From Paraconexibacter algicola (GTDB lineage Bacteria > Actinomycetota > Thermoleophilia > Solirubrobacterales > Solirubrobacteraceae), in NCBI RefSeq assembly GCF_003044185.1, contig NZ_PYYB01000001.1, positions 2,438,978 through 2,502,977 on the forward strand: a stretch of DNA of 64,000 bases, given 5' to 3'. The translations under genes and the position numbers were made by a program. Of the stretch, positions 53,207-61,947 are shown piece after piece. Below the pieces are notes generated by a model, which saw nothing but the letters and a program-made list of their open reading frames with translations, was not told where the DNA came from and searched no databases. Within the stretch, counting starts at the first letter, position 1. Every line of letters begins with the position of its first letter.

Positions 53207-53545
53207 ATGAAGGGGGGTCAGTCAGGGAGCGCGGTCACCACGTACGCCGGCATCTATGTGCGCGCAGTCCAGGGTGAGCGCACCCACATCACATGCTGCG
53301 TGCGTAGCAACCGTGGCGGGCGGAGCGAGCTGGTGCTCGCCTCCGGATCGCGGGTGCTCCTGGACTGGGAGACCACGGCCGACAAAGGGCACGTCGCGGC
53401 CGTCGTACTGCGGCACTGGCTCGGCCGCCCGCCGAACCGCACCGAGCTCCACGTCTTCCTGGACGAGATCGCCGCAGCGTGGGGTGCCGGCCAGCCGTGG
53501 GAGCTGACCGGCACCCAGCTGGCTGCCGCCGGCTTCGCGAGCTAG
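53207..53545 (+). CDS. 112-residue protein of unknown function, faintly DUF6166-like
   Basis: 112 residues (MKGGQSGSAVTTYAGIYVRA...). The pattern of a central beta region, VLRHWLGRPPNRTELHVFLD and an ending WELTGTQLAAAGF resembles DUF6166 proteins found on plasmids and elements, but the similarity is weak. Convergent with the ArdC-like gene, overlapping it by 4 bases. Confidence 0.5.
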   Translation: MKGGQSGSAVTTYAGIYVRAVQGERTHITCCVRSNRGGRSELVLASGSRVLLDWETTADKGHVAAVVLRHWLGRPPNRTELHVFLDEIAAAWGAGQPWELTGTQLAAAGFAS

Positions 53546-54465
53546 GCGCCCGGGATCGGGACGAGCGGACTGCCGGGCGGGTCGCCGACGCAGTCCTCGA
53601 TGCGCTTGGCGATCTGGTCGACCCACGCCGCGCAGCGCTCCACGACCTCCATCGGCGTCCGCTCGCTCCAGGAGGTGAGGAAGGGGATGGAATAGTCGCT
53701 GGTATCCAGTCCGATCGAGCCGCACACCGTGTAGGCGACCGACTCCACGACGAGCTCTTCCTGGGAGTAGGTCAGCTCGACCTCGCCCTTCTCGATCGAC
53801 CAGCGCATCAGCGCGTGCCCAAGCTCGTGCACCATCGTCTTGACCTGATGGTTCACCGAGTTCGCCTCGTTCAGGGAGATGACGCGCAGCTCGGGCATGA
53901 AGCACCCGCCGGTCCCGTCGGGCATCCGCTCGATCACCACGCCGCAGCCCAGCTCGCCGGCCAGTGCACACAGGCGCGGGAACGCCCAACCCAGCGAGTC
54001 GCCCTCGGGCTCGATGATCGGCGGGTCCAACGGGACCGGCTCGGCCGGCGGCGGCAGCGGCACGACCTGCGAGCGGTCGAACACCGGTCCGAGCCGGAAC
54101 CGCACGCGCGGCTTCTCATTGGCCGGGGCCCCGGCCTCCATCCACTCCTTCAGCTGCGCCTTGGACGGCGGCATCGGGACCCACACCCGGATCGCCCGCT
54201 CGCCCTTAGCCACGCAGTAGCCCAGCCGTAGCCACGCCCGGAACCCCGCGACCCTCGACGCCTCCGGCATCTGCAACGCGATCAGCAACTGGTTCGAGAG
54301 CGAGTACCGGTGGAAGTGCCGGCGCAACCCCAGCCACCGCTGCCACCCCTCGCTCGACCGCAGCGCCTCGACCGCCTCCTGCGCCCGCTGACGGTCCGTC
54401 TCCCGGCGCGCCTGGCGCTCCTCCTCCGTCTCCTTCGACGGTCGCTGCTTGGTACTCGTCGACAT
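53542..54465 (-). CDS. ArdC-like antirestriction protein with ImmA/IrrE-type metallopeptidase domain
   Basis: 307 residues from ATG 54465 (GGAGG 6 bases upstream). The N-terminal ArdC single-strand-DNA-binding domain has HRYSLSNQLLIALQMPEASR and FRAWLRLGYCVAKGERAIRV (about residues 40-85). The C-terminal zinc peptidase has MVHELGHALM (HExxH) and EELVVESVAYTVC (the E/A helix). ArdC proteins protect incoming single-stranded conjugative DNA from host restriction. Its presence marks this region as still belonging to the mobile element. Confidence 0.8.
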   Translation of the reverse strand: MSTSTKQRPSKETEEERQARRETDRQRAQEAVEALRSSEGWQRWLGLRRHFHRYSLSNQLLIALQMPEASRVAGFRAWLRLGYCVAKGERAIRVWVPMPPSKAQLKEWMEAGAPANEKPRVRFRLGPVFDRSQVVPLPPPAEPVPLDPPIIEPEGDSLGWAFPRLCALAGELGCGVVIERMPDGTGGCFMPELRVISLNEANSVNHQVKTMVHELGHALMRWSIEKGEVELTYSQEELVVESVAYTVCGSIGLDTSDYSIPFLTSWSERTPMEVVERCAAWVDQIAKRIEDCVGDPPGSPLVPIPGA

Positions 54466-54622
54466 CCGACGCCTCCGATGCATCTCGGTGGCCCCGCCCG
54501 GTGCGGGACCGATCCCCAACGACCAGGCACGGCAGGGATGCCGTGCCACGATCGAAAGGGGTCGGTGTTGCAACGGAGCCGGGGGCGCGCGCCGCCTGGG
54601 CCGGAGCGTCCCGCCCACGCCG

Positions 54623-55699
54623 TTACTGAATTCGCCCAGCCTTGACGTCTTCGAGCCACGCGGCTGCGAACTGCTTGATCGCCGAGACGTCGTGGCGCTG
54701 GCAGCTCATCTTCCGTCTGGCGGTCGTGGCCACGAGTGCTTGGCGTTGCTTGGGGTCCGGTGCGGCGGCGATCGCGCGGTCCGATCCGTCGATCCACGTC
54801 TGCAGGGCCCGGACCTGCGCCGGGGTGGCGGTCGCGCTGTAGCGGACGATCACCCAGCCGTCGCCGCGGACGTGTGCGAGGTCCTCCTCCGGGACCTGCT
54901 CCGCGGGTCCGAAGAACTTCTTGGCCGGGTGTTGACCTGCGAGGCCCCCGACGGGCGTCTCGTCGACGGTCGTACACACGCCCGCGGTTGCGGAGCTGAC
55001 GTTCCGGTCGGGTGTCGCGTTGGGCTGGTCGTCCTCGCCCTGCACGGCGAGGACCACGGCGGCCAGGAGGCCGGCCACGCCGATGACGGCGAACATGCTG
55101 CGCCGGACCTCGGTCCAGCGCGCGATGCGCTTGGCCAGGAGGAAGACGATCGCGAACATGATCAGGACGGCGACGAGCTGGCCGATCTCGACGCCGACGT
55201 TGAAGGCGATGGTCTTGCCCAGGAGTCCGTCGTCGGGGATGCCGAGGTCCTGCAGTCGTGTGGAGAGGCCGAGGCCGTGGATCAGGCCGAAGCCGAGGGT
55301 GGTGGCGGCGGGCCAGACGGCGCGGTCGTCGAGTCGTTCGCGTTGCAGGCCGAGGGCGGCGACGAACACCACGCTGAGCGCGATGGCCACGTCGACGAGC
55401 GTGGGGGAGACGCGCCATTCGGCGAGGGTCGCGACGATCAGGGTGAAGCTGTGTCCGGCGACGAAGAACGAGATGAGCTTGGCGGCACGCATGGGGGCGC
55501 GTGCGAGCAGCACGATTCCCAGGACGAACAGCAGGTGGTCCCAGCCGAGCAGCATGTGCTCGATGCCGAGCGGGACGTATTCCAGGGTGGTCTTGTCGGT
55601 GGCGTCGCCCGAGATTCCGTGGGCCGCCGCGGTGGCGGGCAGCAGGAGCAGGGCGAGGCCGGCGGCGGCGCAGAGGCGGCCGCGTGCAGGCAGGGTCAT
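54623..55699 (-). CDS. HupE/UreJ-like membrane protein fused to a DUF3105-like domain
   Basis: 358 residues. After a signal peptide (RLCAAAGLALLLLPATAAA, HG...), residues 40-225 have about six membrane segments with the HupE/UreJ_2 motifs YVPLGIEHMLLGWDHLLFVL (His and Asp near the first helix) and VAGHSFTLIVATL. Residues 235-358 resemble DUF3105 (HVRGDGWVIVRYSATATPAQ, then P-x-x-x-x-x-LVATTARRKMSC). HupE/UreJ proteins are putative Ni/Co or other metal permeases or accessory proteins; the metal is not evident. The fusion is unusual. ATG 55699 has GGAGG 4-5 bases upstream. Chromosomal or element membership is unclear. Confidence 0.7.
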   Translation of the reverse strand: MTLPARGRLCAAAGLALLLLPATAAAHGISGDATDKTTLEYVPLGIEHMLLGWDHLLFVLGIVLLARAPMRAAKLISFFVAGHSFTLIVATLAEWRVSPTLVDVAIALSVVFVAALGLQRERLDDRAVWPAATTLGFGLIHGLGLSTRLQDLGIPDDGLLGKTIAFNVGVEIGQLVAVLIMFAIVFLLAKRIARWTEVRRSMFAVIGVAGLLAAVVLAVQGEDDQPNATPDRNVSSATAGVCTTVDETPVGGLAGQHPAKKFFGPAEQVPEEDLAHVRGDGWVIVRYSATATPAQVRALQTWIDGSDRAIAAAPDPKQRQALVATTARRKMSCQRHDVSAIKQFAAAWLEDVKAGRIQ

Positions 55700-55769
55700 G
55701 GATCCTCCGAGAGGTCTGGTCGAGAACGGTGTCAGCGCGGGCCTTCCGGCTGGAAGGCGACGTCGTGCT

Positions 55770-56384
55770 TCAGACCGTTCGGGGAGGACCGCGGCCCGCG
55801 CGGTGGCGCAGGGGAGCGGCCCGCGGGACCACAACGTCCCGGAAGGCGAACCGCAGCGCGGGAGCCGCGGGGACGAGCCGGATCTCGAGCGCGATCGCGC
55901 CGGCGTCCCGGGCTTTCCTGACGGCGGCGTCGGCGATCCTAACCGTGAAGGCGAGGGCGGCTCCGATCGCGATCGCGGTGGGCATCGCCATCCAGCCGCC
56001 GGAGCCGAAGACGGCTGCGAAGCGCTCGGGGTGATGGTGGGCGAGCGCACCCTCCAGCAGCTCCTGCCCCGCGTAGAGTCCGAAGACCCCGGCGCTCAGT
56101 AGCGGCCACAGCCGGGCCACGCGCAGGACGGAGGCCGGCGTCGTCGAGGCCGCCGCCGCAGCACGGAGCACGCCGGTGGCGAGCACCAGCGCAGCGACCA
56201 TGCCCACGAGCGGGGACACCAGGGCGAGGTATCCGTGGCCCCCGCCGTGGGAGGCCTCCAGCGCCTGTCCGGACGGCAGTGCGTAGCGGACCTCGTGCAG
56301 GGCCAGCGATCCGAGGACGAGCAGGGCGTAGAGCCGGATGAGGCCGATGCGGTCAACCACGGGCGTCAAAGGGAACCACACCAC
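55770..56384 (-). CDS. Membrane protein of unknown function
   Basis: 204 residues from a GTG, with four or five hydrophobic segments (e.g. LYALLVLGSLALHEV; ALVSPLVGMVAALVLATGVL; WPLLSAGVFGLYAGQELLEG; MAMPTAIAIGAALAFTV). His-rich points (SHGGGHGY, ALAHHHPE) suggest metal binding. It lies 70 bases upstream of the HupE-like gene on the same strand; together they may handle a metal. The C-terminus is basic. Confidence 0.6.
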   Translation of the reverse strand: MVWFPLTPVVDRIGLIRLYALLVLGSLALHEVRYALPSGQALEASHGGGHGYLALVSPLVGMVAALVLATGVLRAAAAASTTPASVLRVARLWPLLSAGVFGLYAGQELLEGALAHHHPERFAAVFGSGGWMAMPTAIAIGAALAFTVRIADAAVRKARDAGAIALEIRLVPAAPALRFAFRDVVVPRAAPLRHRAGRGPPRTV

Positions 56385-56484
56385 GCACCTCGCTGCGCGG
56401 GAGAAGAGTAGCGACGTCGCTCGGGGCCGACCTGGACGTGGCGCCTACCTCTTCCCGCCCGAGGGGGTTGCGCGGTCGAGCTGC

Positions 56485-57678
56485 TCAGCGGCCCAAGAGG
56501 TCCCGCGCGATGATGATCCGCCGCACCTCGTTGGTCCCGGCGCCGATCTGCAGCAGCTTGCCGGCCCGGTAGAGCCGATTGACCTCCATCTCCCAGATGT
56601 AGCCCGACCCGCCGTGGATCTGCACGGCGCGGTCGACGCAGCGCATCAGCACGAGCCCGGCCTGCAGCACGACCGCGGCGGCGCGCTTGCTGACGTGCTG
56701 GCGGTTGGCACCGTGCTCGAGGTCATTGACCTCGGCGCCCACCTGGTAGCAGAAGGCCCGCAGCGACTCGGTCTCCGCGTAGATGTCGGCGACCATGCCC
56801 TGCACGAACTGGAAGGTCCCGATCGCCTGCCCGAACTGCTCGCGCGACTTCGCGTAGTCGACGCTGAGCTCCAGGGCCCGCTCGCACATCCCGATCATCA
56901 TGAACGCCAGGCCGATGCGCTCGAGGTCCAGGCCGCTCATCACGACCCGCACGCCCTTGTCGACCTCGCCGACGACGTTCTCGACCGGCACGCGGCAGCC
57001 GTCCAGGACGATCTCCGCGGTCTGGCTGCCGCGGAAGCCCATCTTGATCATCTTCTGCGCGACCTCGAAGCCCGGCGTGTCGGTCTCGACGGCGAAGGCC
57101 GTGATGCCGTGCGCGCCGTTCTCCGGGGTCGTCTTCGCGTAGACGAGGACGACGTCGGCGATCGGGCCGTTGGTGATGTAGAGCTTCGTGCCGTTCAGGA
57201 CGTAGTGGTCGCCGTCGCGCCTGGCGGTCGTCCGCATGCTGCCCAGGGCGTCGGAGCCCGCGCCCGGCTCGGTCAGCCCGAGGGCGCCCACGATCGTCCC
57301 GTCGCTCATGCCGGGGATGAACCGCTCGACGAGGTCCGGGGACCCGTTGGCGAGGATGTTGTTGAGGCAGAGGTTCTCGTGGGCGAGGACCGCCAGGCCG
57401 ACAGCGGGGTTCCACTTGGACAGCGCTTGCGCGACCAGCGCCGAGGAGAAGAAGTCCAGGCCGGCACCGCCCAGCTCCGTGGGGACGGTGCAGCCCAGAT
57501 AGCCGGCTTCGCCGAGGGCCGGGAACGCGTCGTCGGGCCACCACTCCTCGGTGTCCATCCGCTCCTGCACCGGCCAGAAGCGGTCCCTGGCGAAGCGCTC
57601 GACCTGCTCGAGGATGAGCCGGTGGTCGTGCCCGAGAGCGAACCAGGGCGAGGAGGTTCCGGTCGACTCGAGCGTCAT
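56485..57678 (-). CDS. Acyl-CoA dehydrogenase, isovaleryl-CoA-dehydrogenase-like
   Basis: 397 residues. FAD-binding GALGLTEPGAGSDALGSM (about 150-167), YVLNGTKLYITNGPIADV, and the catalytic Glu in VMSGLDLERIGLAFMM at the position used by isovaleryl-CoA dehydrogenase. The C-terminus has QIHGGSGYIWEMEVNRLYR and GTNEVRRIIIARDLLGR. It would oxidise a branched short-chain acyl-CoA, passing electrons to ETF. The gap to the SCP2-like gene upstream is about 115 bases, so joint transcription is possible but not certain. Confidence 0.88.
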   Translation of the reverse strand: MTLESTGTSSPWFALGHDHRLILEQVERFARDRFWPVQERMDTEEWWPDDAFPALGEAGYLGCTVPTELGGAGLDFFSSALVAQALSKWNPAVGLAVLAHENLCLNNILANGSPDLVERFIPGMSDGTIVGALGLTEPGAGSDALGSMRTTARRDGDHYVLNGTKLYITNGPIADVVLVYAKTTPENGAHGITAFAVETDTPGFEVAQKMIKMGFRGSQTAEIVLDGCRVPVENVVGEVDKGVRVVMSGLDLERIGLAFMMIGMCERALELSVDYAKSREQFGQAIGTFQFVQGMVADIYAETESLRAFCYQVGAEVNDLEHGANRQHVSKRAAAVVLQAGLVLMRCVDRAVQIHGGSGYIWEMEVNRLYRAGKLLQIGAGTNEVRRIIIARDLLGR

Positions 57679-57793
57679 GGGCGGAGCCTACGAGGAGGCC
57701 GCGGGCAGACCGCGCCCTGCCGGGGGGACGAGGGCGCTGGTCGCTGCTGAAGCGCTCCACCGATGGTGTGGGCCAACACGGGTCGGGTTCCTC

Positions 57794-58306
57794 TCAGTCG
57801 GTGATGGGCGCGACGAGCGGTGAACGCAGCCCTGGCTCGTCTTCGGCAGCGAGGCCGCTGTCGAGCGCCTGGGCTGCGAAATCCGCGACGAGTCGGCGTG
57901 CGATCGGGACGATGCGCAGCAGCTTTCGGACGGGCCCGCTGTAGTCGACGTGGCCTGCGGCGATGGCCATCGCCAGGTGCATGTCCCCGGTCCAGAAGCG
58001 CAGGACGTCCTGCGTGTCGATGAACAGCTCGACGTCGGCCTGCCCGACTGCGCCGTGGGCGATCTCGACGGGCGAGCGATCGAACAGCAGGGTGAGCGCC
58101 AGTTCCTGGGGGGCGTCACGCAGGTGCACGTGCGCGACAATGTCCGCGAAACTCAGCCGGCTGCTGATCTCCGAGTGCAGCGTGGCCTTCGTCATCACGT
58201 CGACGAACGCGTCGTAGACGGCCTGTGCCCGCTCGGCACTCGGCGGCGTCGCGGCCCGCTCCACGCCGAGACCGGCCCGGTCGGCTCGCCGATTTGGCGT
58301 GCTCAT
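57794..58306 (-). CDS. SCP2 sterol-carrier-like protein
   Basis: 170 residues. The segment PQELALTLLFDRSPVEIAHG...ADVELFIDTQDVLRFWTGDM then AIAAGHVDYSGPVRKLLRIV matches the SCP2 lipid-binding fold. It may hold a sterol or other hydrophobic substrate for the P450 and oxidoreductase encoded next to it. The start codon overlaps the GMC stop (TGATG). Third gene of the P450-GMC-SCP2 unit. Confidence 0.65.
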   Translation of the reverse strand: MSTPNRRADRAGLGVERAATPPSAERAQAVYDAFVDVMTKATLHSEISSRLSFADIVAHVHLRDAPQELALTLLFDRSPVEIAHGAVGQADVELFIDTQDVLRFWTGDMHLAMAIAAGHVDYSGPVRKLLRIVPIARRLVADFAAQALDSGLAAEDEPGLRSPLVAPITD

Positions 58307-59931
58307 CAGGCGACCTGGCCGATCAGCTGACCGTGCGATGCTGCGGGCCGGTCGGTGCTGCCGGCACGTACGAAGTCGGCGCAGCGTTCGCCGATCATGA
58401 TCGTGGGTGCGTGCGTGTTGCCGCGGGTGATGGTCGGCATCGCCGAGGCGTCCGCGATGCGGAGGCCCTCGACGCCGTGGACGCGCAGCCGGGCGTCGCA
58501 GGCCCCGTCCTGGGGGGAGCCGATCCGGGCGGTGCAGGCCGGGTGGTAGGTGTGCTCGACGGTGCCCCGGATGTACTCGCCGACCGCCTCGGAAGTCCGG
58601 ACCCACGGGCCCGGGTTGATCTCCATCCCGCACATCTCGCGGAGTGCGGGCTGCGCGGCGACCTCGCGGGCTCGCTCGATCCCGGTGGCGATGGCGGTGA
58701 CCTCGGCCGGGTCGCTGAGCATGCGCAACTTGACGCGCGCCTTGTCGGTCGGGTCGCTGGAGCGGATCATGACCGAGCCGCGACTGGTCGGGGCGATGTA
58801 GGACAGGCCGATCGAGAACGCCGGCCGGGGGTGCTGGCGCTTGCCGTGCTCCCAGAAGAACAGCGGTGCGATGACGAACTCCATGTCCGGCGCCGGGAGC
58901 GACCGGTCGGTGCGGAAGAACGCGAGTGCCTCGCCGACGTTGCTGGCCAGCTTGCCCTTGCGGGTGGCGACCCAGCGTGCGAGGTGCTTGGGGTGGGAGA
59001 TGTCGGCGAGCCCGAGGTCGGCGCCCTTGAGCTCCCAGTTGACGAACTGGAACGGGTGCTCCATCAGGTTGCGACCGACCGCCGGCAGATCGATCTCGAC
59101 GGGTACGCCGACGCTGCGCAGGTGGTCGGCAGGACCGATGCCCGAGCGCTGCAGGATCTCCGGGGTGCCGAACGCGCCGGCGCTCAGGACGATGTCGCCG
59201 GCCGCGCGGAAGATCTCGCGGTCCTTGCCGAAGGAGACCTCCACGCCGTCGGCTCGGCCGTCGCGCAGGAGCACGCGGTGCACGAGGGCTCCGGTGCGCA
59301 CGGTGAGGTTGGGGCGCCTGCGGGCAGGCTGCAGGAAGGCCGTGGCGGTGTCGTGGCGGACGCCCTTGTGCTGGTTGACCTGCGTGAAGGTCACGCCCTC
59401 CTGACGTTCGCCGTTGATGTCGTCACGGCGCTCGAAGCCGGCCTCGACGCAGGCCTCGACCACGCGGCGGGTGACCGGGTCCGGCGTCACCGTGCAGACG
59501 CTCATCGGGCCGTCGGTGCCGTGGTAGGGGCCGGCGAGGTCGGCGTTGCGCTCGGAGCGGCGGAAGAACGGGAGCACCTCTTCGGCCGACCAGCCGTCGG
59601 CTCCCTGCTGGACCCACGAGTCGTAGTCGTAGGCGTTGCCGCGGACGTACATCATCGCGTTCATCGAGGAGCAGCCGCCCAGGAGCTTGCCGCGTGGCTC
59701 GTGCAGGCTGCGGCCGAACAGGTTCTCCTCGGGCTCGGTCCAGTACTCCCAGTCGAGCTTGGTGCCGAACTGGCTGGAGAACGCCGCAGGGGCCTTCACC
59801 GACAGTCGGCGGTTGTGGCCGCCGGCTTCGAGCAGGAGGACCTTGCGGTCGGGATCCTCGCTCAGTCGCGCGGCGACGACGCAGCCTGCCGCGCCGCCGC
59901 CGATGACGATGTTGTCGTAGGTCTGGGTCAT
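58306..59931 (-). CDS. GMC-family FAD oxidoreductase (alcohol/choline dehydrogenase-like)
   Basis: 541 residues. FAD site VIGGGAAGCVVAARLSED (about 9-26), LLLEAGGHNRR, LGGCSSMNAMMYVRG (GMC signature 1), AGAFGTPEILQRSGIG (signature 2) and HPACTARIG with the active-site His. Family members oxidise alcohols to aldehydes or acids. In this operon it probably oxidises the alcohol formed by the P450. 38 bases separate it from the P450 gene. Confidence 0.9.
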   Translation of the reverse strand: MTQTYDNIVIGGGAAGCVVAARLSEDPDRKVLLLEAGGHNRRLSVKAPAAFSSQFGTKLDWEYWTEPEENLFGRSLHEPRGKLLGGCSSMNAMMYVRGNAYDYDSWVQQGADGWSAEEVLPFFRRSERNADLAGPYHGTDGPMSVCTVTPDPVTRRVVEACVEAGFERRDDINGERQEGVTFTQVNQHKGVRHDTATAFLQPARRRPNLTVRTGALVHRVLLRDGRADGVEVSFGKDREIFRAAGDIVLSAGAFGTPEILQRSGIGPADHLRSVGVPVEIDLPAVGRNLMEHPFQFVNWELKGADLGLADISHPKHLARWVATRKGKLASNVGEALAFFRTDRSLPAPDMEFVIAPLFFWEHGKRQHPRPAFSIGLSYIAPTSRGSVMIRSSDPTDKARVKLRMLSDPAEVTAIATGIERAREVAAQPALREMCGMEINPGPWVRTSEAVGEYIRGTVEHTYHPACTARIGSPQDGACDARLRVHGVEGLRIADASAMPTITRGNTHAPTIMIGERCADFVRAGSTDRPAASHGQLIGQVA

Positions 59932-59969
59932 GAGATGCTCCTCGTGGGTGCTGGTGGCGCGGTCGGGAC

Positions 59970-61202
59970 TCAGGCGGTGCCGAGTCGCACCGGCAGCGTG
60001 GTGAGCTGGTTCACGAAGATCGCGGTGGCGTACCGCGGCCGCCCGGCGAACTCGAGGTCGGGGTAGCGGCCGAGGAACTCCTCGAACATGACCTTCAGCT
60101 CCAGCCGGGCCAGAGCGGTCCCGAGGCAGAAGTGACGGCCGCCGGCCCCGAACGCCTGGTGCTCGGGGTTGCGCTCGACGCGGAACGCCTCGGGCTCGTC
60201 GTAGACGGCTTCGTCGTAGCCGGTCGCCGGGTACCACATCATGACCTTGTCGCCCTTCTTGATCGGGCAGCCGCCGAGCTCGGTGTCCTCGGTCGCCGTC
60301 CGGCGGAAGTGCGCGAACGCCGGGAACATCCGCAGGCACTCCTCGACCATGCTCGGGATCAGCGCGGGATCGGCGATGACCTTCGCGCGCTCGTCGGGGT
60401 TCTCGATGAGCGCCTTGACGCCGCTGCAGAAGGTGGCCTTCGTGCTGTCGTTGCCCGCGGTCACGAGCAGGATGAAGCCCATGACGATCTCCCAGTCGCT
60501 GAGCTTGTCGCCGTCGACCTCCGCGTTGACCAGGATGCTCATGAGATCGTCGGTCGGGTTCTCGCGTCGCTCGTCGATGAGCACCTGGCAGCGCTCGACG
60601 ATCATCGGGATGACCGTCTCGATGACGTCCTGCGGTCCCTCGGGATTCATCTCGGCGTCGTCGCCGCCGACCAGTCGGTTCATCAGCTCCGCCCACATCG
60701 CGTCGTCCTCCGGGGCGATGCCCATGAAGCTGCCGATGACGCGTGAGACGACCGGCTGTGCGTAGTCGGTGACGACGTCGATCTCCTCGCGGCCGTCGAG
60801 CCTGTCCAGGGCCTGGCGGGCGATCGCGCGGATCGCGTCCTCGTGCTCGGCGATCCGCTTGGGCGTGAACCCGCGCTGGAAGAGCGACTTGAGCCGGCCG
60901 TGCTTGGGCGGGTCCATGCCGATGAACATCCCGTTCTGCACCTCGAGCTGCACCCACGGCATGCCGACCATGCCACCGAGCTCGGAGGAGTACAGCTGCC
61001 AGTTGCGGCTGACCTCGTGGACGAGCTCCTGGTTGGTCACCGACCAGAACCCGGGCTCGTCGGGGAAGCTCGTCATGCCCGAGCTCCAGTGCACGGGACA
61101 CGCGCTGCGCAGCTGCTTGAACAGCTCCAGCGGCGCGCCCTCGCGCCAGTGCTCCGGATCGGCGACTCGGACGTTCTTCAGATCAGGCGACGACGTAGAC
61201 AT
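59970..61202 (-). CDS. Cytochrome P450, actinobacterial sterol/terpenoid-type
   Basis: 410 residues. I-helix AGNDST (249-254), ExxR as EECLR (E288/R291) and heme loop FGAGGRHFCLG (351-361, Cys359). The layout resembles the CYP125/142 and related soluble P450s that hydroxylate sterol side chains or monoterpenes, with ferredoxin as electron donor; no ferredoxin gene is present here. First gene of the unit P450-GMC-SCP2, divergent from the TetR gene at 61333. The substrate cannot be given. Confidence 0.9.
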   Translation of the reverse strand: MSTSSPDLKNVRVADPEHWREGAPLELFKQLRSACPVHWSSGMTSFPDEPGFWSVTNQELVHEVSRNWQLYSSELGGMVGMPWVQLEVQNGMFIGMDPPKHGRLKSLFQRGFTPKRIAEHEDAIRAIARQALDRLDGREEIDVVTDYAQPVVSRVIGSFMGIAPEDDAMWAELMNRLVGGDDAEMNPEGPQDVIETVIPMIVERCQVLIDERRENPTDDLMSILVNAEVDGDKLSDWEIVMGFILLVTAGNDSTKATFCSGVKALIENPDERAKVIADPALIPSMVEECLRMFPAFAHFRRTATEDTELGGCPIKKGDKVMMWYPATGYDEAVYDEPEAFRVERNPEHQAFGAGGRHFCLGTALARLELKVMFEEFLGRYPDLEFAGRPRYATAIFVNQLTTLPVRLGTA

Positions 61203-61332
61203 GCGGGACGGCTCTCCTCGACTCGCGACTCCAGGGACGACAGCGAGCCTAACCAGATGTTTTACAGGCTGTCAAGAGCAGCGTCAGAATGGGTGAAAAG
61301 TCCATGGTCGACGTCGTGTATCGTCTCCGGAG
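61203..61332. promoter_or_regulatory. Divergent P450/TetR control region
   Basis: On the reverse strand TTGACA (61275-61270) is followed after 18 bases by TAGGCT, a good promoter for the P450 operon. The -35 lies in an imperfect inverted repeat TTTTACA-GGC-TGTCAAG (61260-61276) that could be the TetR operator. Confidence 0.5.
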
Positions 61333-61938
61333 ATGAGCGTGCTCTCCAAGCGTCCAGCGAGCGGTCAGACCGCGGCGGTCAACCGGGACTCGATTCTCGA
61401 GGCGACCGTGCAGCTGCTGGGGCGGGGGGTCTCCTACGCCGAGGTCAGCGTCGCCGCGATCGCGGCGGAGGCCTCGATCTCGAGGCCGACCTTCTACGCG
61501 TACTTCGTGGACAAGCGCGATCTGATCCTCGCTCTGGGTGCCCGCTTCGAACGACGGACGCACGTCGCCGCGGACGCCTGGCTCGAGCTGCGGGACGACG
61601 ATCTGCACTCGACGCTCCGCGGTGTTCTGGAGGCGTTCCGCGGTGACCACGCGACGCTCAGGGCGATCGTCGAGGCGTCCACCTACGACCCCGAGGTCGC
61701 CGTCTTCTGGCGGGAGTTCCACGCCCGGTTCATCGAGGCCGTGGTCGAGCGCGCCAGCGAGCTCACTCCGGATCGTCCGGCCGGCGCCATCCGTGCGGAC
61801 GCCTTCGCGCTGGTCTGGATGACCCAGCGTTCGCTGGCCGAGCATCTCGACGCGCCGCAGGTCGAGGACGAGGACCTCCTCGCCGCCCTCGTGCGCCTGT
61901 GGCGCTCCGTGCTGCCGGAGATCACCGCCGGCGCGTGA
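61333..61938 (+). CDS. TetR-family regulator of the P450 operon
   Basis: 201 residues with the TetR helix-turn-helix VSVAAIAAEASISRPTFYAYFVDKRDL (about residues 37-63; the recognition helix is RPTFYAYF). The C-terminal helical domain has an EthR-like character. It is divergent from the P450 gene across 130 bases with a likely operator, so it probably represses that operon until a lipid ligand binds. RBS: CGGAG next to the ATG. Confidence 0.85.
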   Translation: MSVLSKRPASGQTAAVNRDSILEATVQLLGRGVSYAEVSVAAIAAEASISRPTFYAYFVDKRDLILALGARFERRTHVAADAWLELRDDDLHSTLRGVLEAFRGDHATLRAIVEASTYDPEVAVFWREFHARFIEAVVERASELTPDRPAGAIRADAFALVWMTQRSLAEHLDAPQVEDEDLLAALVRLWRSVLPEITAGA

Positions 61939-61947
61939 CGATCGAGG

